Shown here piece after piece: positions 9,478 through 18,058 of a stretch of DNA of 64,000 nt (its first letter is position 1; each line of letters starts with the position of its first letter). Below the pieces are notes generated by a model. It was not told where the DNA came from. It did not search any database and worked only from the letters and a program-made list of their open reading frames with translations. Both the position numbers and the translations under genes were made by a program. Where the stretch lies: the NCBI GenBank assembly GCA_039889245.1, contig JAZGVH010000002.1, positions 4,588,001 through 4,652,000 on the forward strand, written 5' to 3'. The DNA is from Dermatophilaceae bacterium Soc4.6 (GTDB lineage: Bacteria > Actinomycetota > Actinomycetes > Actinomycetales > Dermatophilaceae).

Positions 9478-10680
9478 TCACCCGCCAACAGCGGGCACGA
9501 TAGCGTCCCTGACCATGCCCCGCACGTGCTCCCAGTGCAGGTCGGACTCGCCGACGTCAGCAGCGATCACGACGATCAGGCGCAGGTCAGGGACGACTTC
9601 GATGACCTGGCCGCCGAACCCAAAGGCGGCGTACGCGGGGTGTCCTCTCTCCTGGGTAACCCACCACTGGTAGCCGTAGTTCTCGGCGAGGGCGGTGGCA
9701 TCGCCGTGCGTGGACACCTGGGCGGTGGTGGCGGCCTTCACCCAGTCCGTGGGGACGATCTGCTGCCCGTTCCACCGGCCGCCGTCGAGGTAGAGCTGGC
9801 CGATCTTTATCAGGTCGCGTGGCACCATCTTGAGGGTGGCGAAGCCGAACTGGATGCCGGTCGGGTCGCGCAGCCACCCGAAGGTCGCTTTGTCATACGC
9901 AGGGATGGGCGCCCTGTCCGTGACGCGTGGTTGTGCCGCGTTGCGGGTGTCGATGCCCAGCGGGTCGAAGAGGCGCAGCCGCGCATAGTCCAGCGCCGAC
10001 ATGCCCGTGGCGTGGGTGAGGATGGCGGAGAGCAGGTGAGACCCCACGCTGGAGTACGCGAACGTGCCGGGCGGTGTCTCGGTGCCGGTGTGCAGGATGT
10101 TGGCGACCCAGTCTGGCCCGGACAGCGAGGCGGGGGGGTCGCCGTTGGCTTGGTCCGGGGGCAGCCCGGATGTCATGCTCAGGAGCTGGCGCGGGGTGAT
10201 CCCGGCGACCGTGGGACTCATGTCGCGGGCGTGTTGCGGCAGCGGCGTTGCCAGCGTGTCGTCGAGGGAATGCAGACGCCCCTCCGCGAGGGCGATCCCA
10301 ACGAGCGTGGCGATGACGCTCTTGGTCACGGAGTGCATGTCATGCGCCTGGGCGGGTGTGCTGGAGCGGTAGAGCTGCACGAGTGGTCGTCGGTCGACGG
10401 TGACCAGCACCGCCCGGACGTTGGCGATCGCCGGTGACAGGATGTTCGTCAGGTACTTCTGGGTGCGCGAGGCCACCTGGGTGGGGTCGGGTGCACGGGA
10501 TCGGGCTGCGGACGACTGGTCAGGGGGCGTCGATGCCGGGCCGCGCGAGGAGTCAGTCCCTTGGACGGTGCAACCTCCGCTGATCGCAATCACCGCAACC
10601 CCCGCGGCGCACAGTACCGAGCCCGTCACTGTGCGGCGGGCAGCAGCGTGTCGAGAAGACGTCTGTTGGCACAGGCTCAT
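9478..10680 (-). CDS. Beta-lactamase-family serine hydrolase, probable lipoprotein
   Basis: 400 residues from ATG 10680, chosen because GGGAGGTG lies just upstream; the longer frame to 10821 lacks such a site. An N-terminal hydrophobic segment ends in a cysteine at residue 37 (VIAISGGC), a possible but imperfect lipobox. The catalytic SxxK is SVTK at 117-120. The second motif appears as YSS (FAYSSVGSHLL) in place of YxN, and the third as FGFGG. These are features of the class C/PBP-like family (COG1680), whose members act on peptides, esters or D-amino-acid compounds in the cell envelope. Substrate cannot be assigned, and resistance should not be assumed. Confidence 0.85.
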   Translation of the reverse strand: MSLCQQTSSRHAAARRTVTGSVLCAAGVAVIAISGGCTVQGTDSSRGPASTPPDQSSAARSRAPDPTQVASRTQKYLTNILSPAIANVRAVLVTVDRRPLVQLYRSSTPAQAHDMHSVTKSVIATLVGIALAEGRLHSLDDTLATPLPQHARDMSPTVAGITPRQLLSMTSGLPPDQANGDPPASLSGPDWVANILHTGTETPPGTFAYSSVGSHLLSAILTHATGMSALDYARLRLFDPLGIDTRNAAQPRVTDRAPIPAYDKATFGWLRDPTGIQFGFATLKMVPRDLIKIGQLYLDGGRWNGQQIVPTDWVKAATTAQVSTHGDATALAENYGYQWWVTQERGHPAYAAFGFGGQVIEVVPDLRLIVVIAADVGESDLHWEHVRGMVRDAIVPAVGG

Positions 10681-11108
10681 GCGGCACCTCCCGAAACCCC
10701 CATCCTCCCGCCAATCAGGCAGGCTGGGAAGGGGCATCGTGCAAAGAGAGCGCATCCAGCAGCCCTCCCGGGCACCGTTGGTCACAGATGTCGACTGGGC
10801 GACCGAGCTGGCGGGGGTCATCCGCGATCTGGGTCAATGGCTTCCTCACCGTGATCGGCCCCGACTTCGCTTGTTTGACAACGGATCTCGGTAGTCCTCG
10901 ACGTCTACACATCAACCCGTGATTCCGATGCCACACCCCAGGCTGCGCGGGACGCCAAGGGATCGTGGCAGCCTGCGCAGGAATTCGTACCCTGTAGTTG
11001 GGGGTTCGCGAGGATGGAGTGCCTCTCGTCGTCAAGCAGCGAGAGCCCCGGGCGCCGGCCTGAGGGCTCGGCACGCCGGGGTAGCTGCACCTCGGCCTAA
11101 CGTAAGCA

Positions 11109-11119
11109 AGAATGATTCT
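11109..11119 (+). promoter_or_regulatory. Palindrome overlapping the HTH gene start
   Basis: AGAATGATTCT is an 11-bp palindrome whose ATG is the start codon of the gene at 11112. Equivalent palindromes (GAGAATGGTTCTC) overlap the ATG of the two damaged copies at 8410-8422 and 16579-16591. It may be an operator for autoregulation. It also resembles Fur/Zur-type half-sites, but too weakly to name the regulator. Confidence 0.4.
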
Positions 11120-11564
11120 CAGGAGCGCTATCGCGGTGGACACAGCTGCAGTGGCGCTACCTCGGGTTTCAGGCCGCCACAGAAACCACGCCCTGGCCTC
11201 TGCGCGCCGAGCGCGGGCGATCCGGCTGGTGACCGAAGGCCAGACCTATCAGCAGGTCGCCGACCACCTCGGATACAGCAACCGGGGCACCGTGCACCGT
11301 CTGGTGCGGACAGCACTCATGAACGAGACCGTCAACGCCGTCTCCGAGCTGCGCAGGCTCGAGAGCGATCGCCTCGACGCGCTCCTGCATAGCGTCTGGG
11401 ACCAGGCGATGGCCGGCGACCTAAACGCCGTCAGGGTCGCGACAGCGGTCGTCATGGCGCGGGTGAAGCTCCTCGGACTGGAAGGCGCAGGATCCCCGCC
11501 GACCACGGCGGGACGCACTGTGGTTCTGCTGTCTGAGGAGCGTGCGGCCCTGGGGCTGGACTGA
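11112..11564 (+). CDS. Small helix-turn-helix DNA-binding protein, intact copy
   Basis: 150 residues. The first ATG is conserved at the same place in all three copies in this window, which supports it as the start. Residues about 35-65 (RRARAIRLVTEGQTYQQVADHLGYSNRGTVHRLV) form a helix-turn-helix like that of terminase small subunits and resolvase-type regulators. The rest is helical with a conserved acidic/Leu region (SELRRLESDRLDALLHSVWDQAM) and an ending RTVVLLSEERAALGLD. Probably a DNA-binding regulator or adaptor. The other copies at 8414 and 16583 are damaged. The family has no name I can give. Confidence 0.75.
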   Translation: MILRSAIAVDTAAVALPRVSGRHRNHALASARRARAIRLVTEGQTYQQVADHLGYSNRGTVHRLVRTALMNETVNAVSELRRLESDRLDALLHSVWDQAMAGDLNAVRVATAVVMARVKLLGLEGAGSPPTTAGRTVVLLSEERAALGLD

Positions 11565-11972
11565 CCTCCCGACGTGTGATGCCTACCTGTGGCGCCATGA
11601 TGGTTCAGGCGTCCTCGGGAAGCGGTGGCCCGACGACCTGCAGTTCGTAGCGGGGGCCGACGATCTTGGCCATGACCCCACCATGCGCTCACAGCGTGGT
11701 GGGCGACAAGCCAACACTGCGTCAACAAACTCGCGGCCTCTGCCGCGGTCGCGCCATCGGCGATCAGCTCCTACAACTGGGACCGGACCGGACCGGACCG
11801 GACCGTGCTGCCGTGGAAGCGGAACCGGCGCCCGTCGTCGGCCGCGCGTTGGATGCGTTCGATCGCCTGGGCCCCACCTCAGACGCCTACGAGGTCACCT
11901 CGCCGTGAGGAGTTGACTGCCGGCGGATCGTCCCCTGCTGGCCGAGCTCCTTGCCGACGTAGGGTGGTCAGC
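11565..11972. other. Intergenic, with a short relic on the minus strand
   Basis: About 400 bp without a credible gene. On the minus strand near 11608-11680 a 22-codon stretch (MAKIVGPRYELQVVGPPLPEDA then stop) reads like the end or start of a lost protein. A GACCG unit is repeated about four times near 11780-11805. Confidence 0.4.
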
Positions 11973-12863
11973 ATGATCGAGCGCATTGTCTCCGTGGCCG
12001 ACATCGATGGGCGGATCCTCACAGCTGCGGAATGGGGGGATCCCAAGGGTTTCCCCGTTGTGGCTCTCCACGGCACTCCGGGCTCACGATTCGGTCGTCA
12101 CCCGGATGAGGGCGCGGTGCGTGAGCTCGGCATTCGCCTGATCACGTACGACCGCCCCGGTTACGGCGGCTCGACTCGACACGTAGGACGGCGGGTCGTC
12201 GACTGCGTTCGTGACGTCGTCGCTGTCGCGGATGCCTTTGGTCTGGGGCAGTTCGCGGTCACCGGTGCGTCGGGGGGCGGCCCGCACTGCCTCGCCATCG
12301 CGGCCCGGCTCCCTGACAGGGTACTTCGCGCGAGGTGCGTCGTCGGGCTCGCACCCTTCGACGCTGAGGGCCTGGACTTCTACGCGGGGATGGACCCGGA
12401 GAACATCAGGGAGATTGGTCTTGCCGAGCAGGGTGAGAGCGTCCTGCAGCCCGAGCTCGACCGGATGGCAACGGCTGACCTCGAGCGTATGGCGGCCGAC
12501 CCGTCGAAGTTGCTGTCGGATGACTGGGAGCTCGCAGACGCCGACCGGGCCGTGCTGGCCGACCCCCGCATACAAGCTATGGCGGGCGAGATGATGCGAG
12601 AGGCCTACCGGAACGGCGTCTGGGGGTGGGTTGACGACGACCTCGCCTTCCTGCAGCCATGGGGCTTCGACCTCGCCGAGATCCGCGTGCCCGTCGAGGT
12701 GCACTACGGGGCCGAGGACGTGCTCGTCCCGGCGGCGCACGGGGCATGGCTCGCCGGCCACGTCCCGAGCGCCCAGGTAACAGTGAACAAGGACGGCGGA
12801 CACCTGACCGACCTGGACACCGGGCTCCGGGACTTGCGATCCCTGGTCGCGGCCGCACGCTGA
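11973..12863 (+). CDS. Alpha/beta hydrolase
   Basis: 296 residues, ATG at 11973. The oxyanion-hole motif HGTPGSR is at 33-39, the nucleophile elbow GASGGG has Ser100, and the likely acid and base are Asp249 (GAEDVLVP) and His277 (GGHLTDL). Fold and triad match the alpha/beta-hydrolase superfamily of small esterases, lactonases and epoxide hydrolases. No signal peptide, so cytoplasmic. Upstream is an apparently empty 400-bp region and it is the only gene in its orientation here, so it is probably transcribed alone. The substrate is unknown. Confidence 0.9.
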   Translation: MIERIVSVADIDGRILTAAEWGDPKGFPVVALHGTPGSRFGRHPDEGAVRELGIRLITYDRPGYGGSTRHVGRRVVDCVRDVVAVADAFGLGQFAVTGASGGGPHCLAIAARLPDRVLRARCVVGLAPFDAEGLDFYAGMDPENIREIGLAEQGESVLQPELDRMATADLERMAADPSKLLSDDWELADADRAVLADPRIQAMAGEMMREAYRNGVWGWVDDDLAFLQPWGFDLAEIRVPVEVHYGAEDVLVPAAHGAWLAGHVPSAQVTVNKDGGHLTDLDTGLRDLRSLVAAAR

Positions 12864-13166
12864 CCCCTCGCCGCGCAGCCGCAGTGGTCAAGGACCAGCC
12901 CGGTCCTCGCTGTCGTCTGCGAGCGAAAGCACGACGTCCTCTAGGCTGTCGACTGCGCCATCGGGCTGGTCGACCCGCCTTCGACTGCATGCCGCCGGTT
13001 ACACAGCTCAGTCGGTCCCGCGCTCCGCTTCATTCCCTATCGAGCGTCTAGAAGGAACGGGTTACGGGTGCGCGTGATGGGGTTAAGGTTGACGACCTGG
13101 ATCAAGATCCCGAACCGGCCTCGGCAAGACCAACCGTCGAAGGGTCCTCGAATACGCCGCACTAGA
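12864..13166. other. Intergenic, nothing recognised
   Basis: About 300 bp between the convergent alpha/beta hydrolase and lsr2 genes. No gene, clear repeat or strong terminator hairpin was seen. Confidence 0.5.
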
Positions 13167-13499
13167 TCAGTGAGCGGCGGTGTATGCGTCAATGATCTCC
13201 GCCTTGACCCGGCCGCGAGCTGAGACCTCGTAGCCGTTGGCCGTGGCCCACTCCCGGATCGCGCTCAGATCGTTGCGCTTCGCCGTCGTCGACCGCACGC
13301 CCTTGCGTGGCGTCGCCCGACGCCCCGTGACCTTGGTGCCGGCTGCGATGTACGGCTTCATCACCTTGTCGAACGCCGTCTTGTTCTTGGAGCTCAGGTC
13401 GATCGTGTACTCAGTGCCGTCGTAACTGAAGGTGACAGCGGAGGCGTTGGTCGAGCCATCGAGGTCGTCGGAAATCTGCTCAATCACGGTACGGGCCAT
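13167..13499 (-). CDS. lsr2: Lsr2-family nucleoid-associated protein
   Basis: 110 residues from ATG 13499 (MARTVIEQISDDLDG). The N-terminal dimerisation domain (about 1-60) contains FSYDGTEYTIDLSSKNKTAFDKVMKPYI. The C-terminal DNA-binding domain (about 75-110) has the AT-hook-like core SARGRVKAEIIDAY. Lsr2 binds AT-rich DNA and silences acquired genes, like H-NS in proteobacteria. This one is near a conjugative element and many IS copies, so it could be a cargo copy rather than the main chromosomal one. A probable promoter ends 7 bp before the ATG, giving a leaderless or nearly leaderless mRNA. Confidence 0.95.
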   Translation of the reverse strand: MARTVIEQISDDLDGSTNASAVTFSYDGTEYTIDLSSKNKTAFDKVMKPYIAAGTKVTGRRATPRKGVRSTTAKRNDLSAIREWATANGYEVSARGRVKAEIIDAYTAAH

Positions 13500-13506
13500 A
13501 CGTCGA

Positions 13507-13535
13507 AGTATTGCCTGTTGCGCGCCTGATTGCAA
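13507..13535 (-). promoter_or_regulatory. Probable sigma-70-type promoter of lsr2
   Basis: On the minus strand TTGCAA (13535-13530) and AATACT (13512-13507) are separated by 17 bp, and the ATG follows after 7 bp. That places the transcription start at or next to the start codon. The -35 box is also part of an inverted repeat, TTGCA-aaa-TGCAA. Confidence 0.45.
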
Positions 13536-13920
13536 AATGCAACGCGGATGAGCCGTCGAGCCCGTGACTTACCCCGACTGCCACCGGGCGAGTCGGGGCG
13601 GCGCCGAGGGCGCCCTGACGTACAACATCGGAGCCACCACAATGGTCGACTCGAGAACCTCCGCGGGTCCGCCCTCGGGTTCCGCAACCTCACCAACTAC
13701 ATCGCCCGCTCCCTACTCGAGAGCGGCGGCTTCAGACCTCAACTACACCCTGCTTGTGAAGAGCCGGTAATCTTCTTCACCTGGAAGGTGCCCCTTTGAG
13801 CTGTGCTGATGAAGACATCGCAATCCCCATTTCCGCAGGTCAGAGGCACTTTTCAGGTCACGCCACGACCGTCAGCAACACAGCCCGAGGAAATCTCCGG
13901 GCTAGGCACACCGCCGTTAC
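13536..13920. other. Intergenic, nothing recognised beyond the lsr2 promoter
   Basis: About 385 bp. Short open frames exist on both strands but none has a convincing start or protein-like composition. Confidence 0.45.
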
Positions 13921-14232
13921 TCATCTCCAAATTTCCGTCGGCGAACACGTCTGTCTGTCTCCATGTGATGTTCCGCACCATCGGCAACTGTCGCCTGGGT
14001 TCGGTGTGAGTCGCCGCAGTGCGAGGTACGACGACAGGGACTCATCCAACCGGGATAGTCTGCTGGCAATGTGCAGATTGATGCCCGGGGGCAGGCTGTC
14101 TTTGCGCATCTCCAGTTCCTTCACGAACTGGTCGCGCAGTGTGGAGGCCTCGAGGAACCTCCAGGCACGGGCGATTCGCTCGATTTCGCCCAGGTCGAGG
14201 AGCAAGCGCTGCATCGTCAGGACATCGGGCAC
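13921..14232 (-). CDS. Small hypothetical protein with CxxC...C ending
   Basis: Start taken as GTG 14232 (VPDVLTMQRLLLDLGEIER); an ATG at 14214 is an alternative. The sequence is amphipathic helical (IERIARAWRFLEASTLRDQFVKELEMRK) and ends with CRWCGTSHGDRQTC, a possible small zinc or disulfide site. Neither start has a strong ribosome site, and no close family is recognised. Immediately upstream lies an IS256-type transposase relic, so this may be a truncated or partly decayed gene. Confidence 0.4.
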   Translation of the reverse strand: MPDVLTMQRLLLDLGEIERIARAWRFLEASTLRDQFVKELEMRKDSLPPGINLHIASRLSRLDESLSSYLALRRLTPNPGDSCRWCGTSHGDRQTCSPTEIWR

Positions 14233-14484
14233 GCCCCAAGCATGACCTACCCACCGCCCCAGAACGCCTGAAATCGGACTAATCCGTTGGCGGGCTTTAC
14301 CTCGCCCGACCCGGGGGGCCCGGTGGTCGATCAACCGGAGCCGCACGCCGGGATGCCGTTGTCGCGTGCGTGGTCCTCTCCGTTCCGGGCGTACTCCGTG
14401 GCTCGTGTGGCCGGCCGGCGCTCGCAAGGAGAAGGGCTGCTGCTGCCGAGTGACAGGTTGAGCTCTTCGCAGTCCATGGGAAGG

Positions 14485-14655
14485 CCCCGGGCGGACCTCA
14501 CCGAGGCCGCGAGCGACGAGGTCAGCGAAGAACTCGTCCCACGCCCCCCGGTCTCGGAGGCGGCGACCCGCATCCCCAGGACCTCCCGGTGGCCGTCGCC
14601 GTTGACGCCGGTCGCCACCAGGACCACAGCGTTTACAACGTGTCCGCGGCGAGGA
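14485..14655 (-). pseudogene. Fragment of an IS256/Mutator-family transposase
   Basis: On the minus strand VVNAVVLVATGVNGDGHREVLGMRVAASETGG is the signature stretch of IS256-family transposases. It is followed, one frame away, by AWDEFFADLVARGLGEVRP, the expected continuation. Only this central piece remains, with a frameshift and no ends. Confidence 0.7.
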
Positions 14656-15409
14656 ACGTCAACGGGCCTGGGCACGCCGCCCACGCCGCCCACGCCGCAC
14701 ACGACGTCCACGACGCCCACGCCGCCCCTCCTCACCACTTCGGCCACCGCCGACCCCGACCCCCGCGACTCGAGTCAAGCCCGACCGCATGCACCCGCCT
14801 GCTTCGTGGCTCGGTCTCGACTACCGATGGCGCCACACGAAGGCGCGTCTCGTCGGAGTATGACTAAGCGTTACCCCTCTTGGCATGCGAGATCGGGGTC
14901 TCCAGGGCCCACCCCGGCACCGGGACATCGCACGGTGGCCGGTTGGGCGGTCGAGAGAGCTGGATGTGCGCCAGCGCCCACCTGCGGGGTCATCCCAGAT
15001 TCAGGCCGTCGGCTGCTTCCTGACCAAGCCCCGCCGGGTCTAGCATCCGACGAAGGCCAGGGGTGGCGCCAAGAGATCACGCCGCCGTGTGTGGCCGGTC
15101 CCAGCGTCGTAGTGACCAACCATCATGGACGCCAGATCGAGGACCGGGGAGGATCTCGTGGCCCCGAGCCTCCGAACTGCGTGTTCCGCCACCTCACCCA
15201 CGCTTGCGAACGTCGGTCGGGGCGGCAGCTCAGGAGGAAGCGTGAGCTCAACAACCACCACACCCCTGTCCCCCCGGCTGCAACCCCACCCCCCACGTCG
15301 ATGGCCACGACGTACTCCACAGAGGGGGGCCGTTACTGTCCCGTCCTCTCTTCGACTTGGCGATGACCTGCCCGCGGTTACTTCGCTGAGCGCATCGTCA
15401 GCCCACACG
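14656..15409. other. Non-coding or decayed region
   Basis: About 750 bp. There is a short tandem run of CGCCCACGC-like units near 14670-14735. Open frames here are long only because of high GC. No feature is supported. Confidence 0.45.
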
Positions 15410-16450
15410 ATGGTCCCAGGCCTCAACCACCCGCGGAGCTCCCGTCGCACCCACACGGCAGTGCTCCTCGGTGCATCGGAGACCGCCCAGACCGGCCGGA
15501 GTGCCGCCGCAGCGGTGGCTCTGCTCATCCTCTTGTCGGCCTGTTCCAGCCCGGCAGCTCCGCCGACGTCTGCGTCGACGCCTGCTGAAGCGTCGACCTC
15601 GTCGGCTCCGCCCACGACGCCATCCACATCGACGTCGTCACCGGCCCTCCTGACCGGCAGGATCGTCTACGGGAGGTTCGACCCCGCCGGCGTCAGCATG
15701 TTCACCGCCCGGCCCGACGGCTCGGGAGTCAGGCCGCTGCTGGCCGGATCAGGCGGGGAACCCCGGCAATGGTCCCCCGACGGCACCCTGCTTGCCGTCA
15801 TCGCCACGAACCACGGCCCCCTGGTCGGGTCGACGGTCCGTGCCGACGGGACCCACCAGCACGTGTTCCGGCTGCCCCCCGGGGCACCCCCCTCTCTACC
15901 CTGCGGGATCTGGTCACCCGATGCGCAGCGACTAGCCTGCGAAGGCTTCGACGACGCCCACCCGGACCGGGCCGGCATGTACACCGTGCGGGCCAGCGAT
16001 GGGCTGCAGCTGGTCCAGGTGACGAAGCATCGGGACGTGCCGTGTTCCTACTCGCCCGACGGAACACGCATCCTCTTCCTGCGCCTCACCGCGGAGGGCG
16101 AGGAGCACAACCAACTGATGACCGTCCAGGTCGACGGCTCCCACGAACACCTGATCACCCAGAGCGCCGTGGGGTTGTCCTGTGACTGGTCACCCGACGG
16201 GCGGACCGTCCTGTCCGAGATGAAGGGTTCACTGGTCCTGTTCGACCCGTCGGGTACGCCCACACCGATTCCAATCGCGACCGGAGGGTCGGCCGGACGG
16301 GGCGCTTTCTCGGCGGACGGCTCGCACATCATCTTCTCCTTCAAGGTCGGCGCCCAAGAAGACATCTACACCGTCCGCACGGACGGATCCGACCTCACCC
16401 AGATCACCGACACACCCGCCAACGAGGAGTTCGGCGACTGGGGCCGATGA
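15410..16450 (+). CDS. TolB-like beta-propeller lipoprotein
   Basis: About 346 residues if ATG 15410 is used; there is no strong ribosome site, so a nearby GTG is possible. A hydrophobic N-terminal segment ends in the lipobox LLSAC, so the mature protein is probably anchored to the outer face of the membrane. A Ser/Thr/Pro-rich linker follows. The rest is built of repeated blades with the PD40/WD40-like signature WSPDG (QWSPDGTLL, SYSPDGTRI, DWSPDGRTV, FSADGSHI), as in TolB C-terminal domains. Such propellers bind peptides or glycans. Two similar secreted propellers lie at 48274 and 49212. Confidence 0.8.
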   Translation: MVPGLNHPRSSRRTHTAVLLGASETAQTGRSAAAAVALLILLSACSSPAAPPTSASTPAEASTSSAPPTTPSTSTSSPALLTGRIVYGRFDPAGVSMFTARPDGSGVRPLLAGSGGEPRQWSPDGTLLAVIATNHGPLVGSTVRADGTHQHVFRLPPGAPPSLPCGIWSPDAQRLACEGFDDAHPDRAGMYTVRASDGLQLVQVTKHRDVPCSYSPDGTRILFLRLTAEGEEHNQLMTVQVDGSHEHLITQSAVGLSCDWSPDGRTVLSEMKGSLVLFDPSGTPTPIPIATGGSAGRGAFSADGSHIIFSFKVGAQEDIYTVRTDGSDLTQITDTPANEEFGDWGR

Positions 16451-16578
16451 CCCCCTGCCTATCGCGGACCGAGCGACCGGGTCTCCCGGGACGACAGAAC
16501 CAGGCCTAGCGGGAGCAAGCCCGGCCGGCCGGCCCAGCCTGAGTGCTCTGGGTTATCCCCTCTCGACCTGGAGTACGG

Positions 16579-16640
16579 GAGAATGGTTCTCATGAGCGCT
16601 GTCGCGGTTGACCTTCCCCGGGTCTCAGGCCGCCACCGGA
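16579..16640 (+). pseudogene. Third copy of the small HTH gene, truncated by IS3
   Basis: The palindrome GAGAATGGTTCTC with its ATG at 16583, followed by MSAVAVDLPRVSGRH, matches the starts at 8414 and 11112. Homology stops at about 16636, where IS3-family sequence begins. Only about 18 codons survive. Confidence 0.75.
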
Positions 16641-16916
16641 ACCTGGATGGCCGTCGATCTGCGGCGTGACCCGCAGACGCGCCAGGGGGCGCTGCGTCGG
16701 GTCGGCGAGCAGCTCGGGATCAACCCCGAGACCCTCAGGAACTGGGTCACGCAGGTCGAGGTCGACGACGGGCACCGGCCCGGGACCACGACGGCCGAGG
16801 CGAAACGGATTGTCGAGCTGGAGCGCGAGGTCAGGGAGCTGCGTCGAGCCAACGACATCTTGAAGACAGCGTCGGCGTCTTTCGCCGCGGCGGACCTCGA
16901 CCGCCGACTGAAGTGA
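16641..16916 (+). pseudogene. IS3-family transposase OrfA, 5' truncated
   Basis: The surviving sequence has the helix-turn-helix of IS3 OrfA (GALRRVGEQLGINPETLRNWVTQ) and the leucine-zipper-like segment (AEAKRIVELEREVRELRRANDILKTASASFAAADLD). About 25 N-terminal residues are replaced by sequence of the interrupted HTH gene. OrfB starts 4 bp before the OrfA stop, the arrangement that allows the frameshifted OrfAB product in intact members. Confidence 0.8.
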
Positions 16917-17398
16917 CCACCGGGGTGCTCGTCGCGTACATCGACGAGCACCGCGCCAGGTTCGGGGTCGAGCCGATCTGCGAGGTCCTGACGGAGGCTG
17001 GGACCAAGATCGCCCCGAGACGTACTACGCCGCGAAGACCCAGGCCGGCTTCGGCCCGGTCGGTCACCGACGCCGCCACGACCGAGGTCATCCGGACCGT
17101 GCACGAGCAGAACTACGGCGTGTACGGCGTGCGGCGTCGGCGTCTTTCGCCGCGGCGGACCTCGACCGCCGACTGAAGTGACCACCGGGGTGCTCGTCGC
17201 CTATATCGACGAGCACCGCGCCAGGTTCGGGGTCGAGCCGATCTGCGAGGTCCTGACGGAGGCTGGGACCAAGATCGCCCCGAGCACGTACTACGCCGCG
17301 AAGACCCAGGCCGGCCTCGGCCCGGTCGGTCACCGACGCCGCCACGACCGAGGTCATCCGGACCGTGCACGAGCAGAACTACGGCGTGTACGGCGTGC
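16869..17398 (+). repeat. Tandem duplication of 265/266 bp inside the IS3 transposase
   Basis: The stretch from the end of OrfA through the first 75 codons of OrfB occurs twice head to tail, starting near 16869 and 17134. The first copy lacks one C near 17018 that the second has, so the copies are 265 and 266 bp. Because the length is not a multiple of three, the duplication breaks the OrfAB frame. Confidence 0.85.
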
Positions 17399-17910
17399 GG
17401 AAGGTGCACGCCGAGCTGCACCGGCAGGGCCACCGCGTGGCTCGGTGCACGGTCCACCGGTTGATGAGGACCGCTGGGCTGCGGGGGATCTCCCGCGCGA
17501 AGGGCCCGCGCACCACCATCCCCGGCATCGGACCCGACACCCGCCCCGACCTGGTCCAGCGGGCGTTCACCGCGACTGCCCCCGGGCAGCTGTGGGTCGC
17601 GGACATCACGTACTGCCGCACGTTCTCCGGGTTGGTGTACGCCGCGTTCGTGGTCGACGTGTTCTCCCGCCGGGTCGTCGGCTGGCAGCTGTCGAAGAAC
17701 CTGCGCACCGACCTGGCCCTCGACGCCCTCGAAATGGGGCTGTGGGCCCGCCGCCGCGACGGCCATGACACCAGCGGTCTGATCCACCACTCCGACAAAG
17801 GAGTTCAGTACGTCGCCGTGAGGTACACCCAGCGCCTCGCCGAGGCCGGCGCCGTCGCGTCGGTCGGCTCGACCGGCGACAGCTACGACAACGCCCTCGC
17901 CGAAGCGTTC
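16913..17910 (+). pseudogene. IS3-family transposase OrfB, 5' part
   Basis: The second start (17178, MTTGVLVAYIDEHRARFGVEPICEVL) leads, after a one-base frameshift near 17310, into the conserved IS3 integrase core: VHEQNYGVYGVRKVHAELHRQG, then WVADITYCRTFSGLVYAAFVVDVFSRRVVGW, then HHSDKGVQYVA and SVGSTGDSYDNALAEAF. The catalytic DDE acids are visible in ADITY and HSDKG. The reading ends at a Tn554-like insertion exactly after EAF; the last E and the C-terminus are found at 21653. Confidence 0.85.
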
Positions 17911-18058
17911 ATTATCTGGAGCCCTCCGGAGGGTGTGTCCGACGTAGCTCACGAGGCCGATCCGGTGCGTCAGCGACACGTTATCTGGAGCATGTCTTCG
18001 ACGTCCCCCACGTGGCTGGCGGGTCGGAGTAGAAGAGTAGGTATCCGGCTGGAAGCCG

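Noticed and set aside
9478-10680. An antibiotic-resistance beta-lactamase
   Set aside because: The SxxK family also holds esterases and peptidases. The YxN motif is altered and no class-specific resistance features are visible.
14287-15366. A 359-codon plus-strand frame
   Set aside because: No ribosome site or recognisable content, and it crosses an IS256 relic on the other strand.
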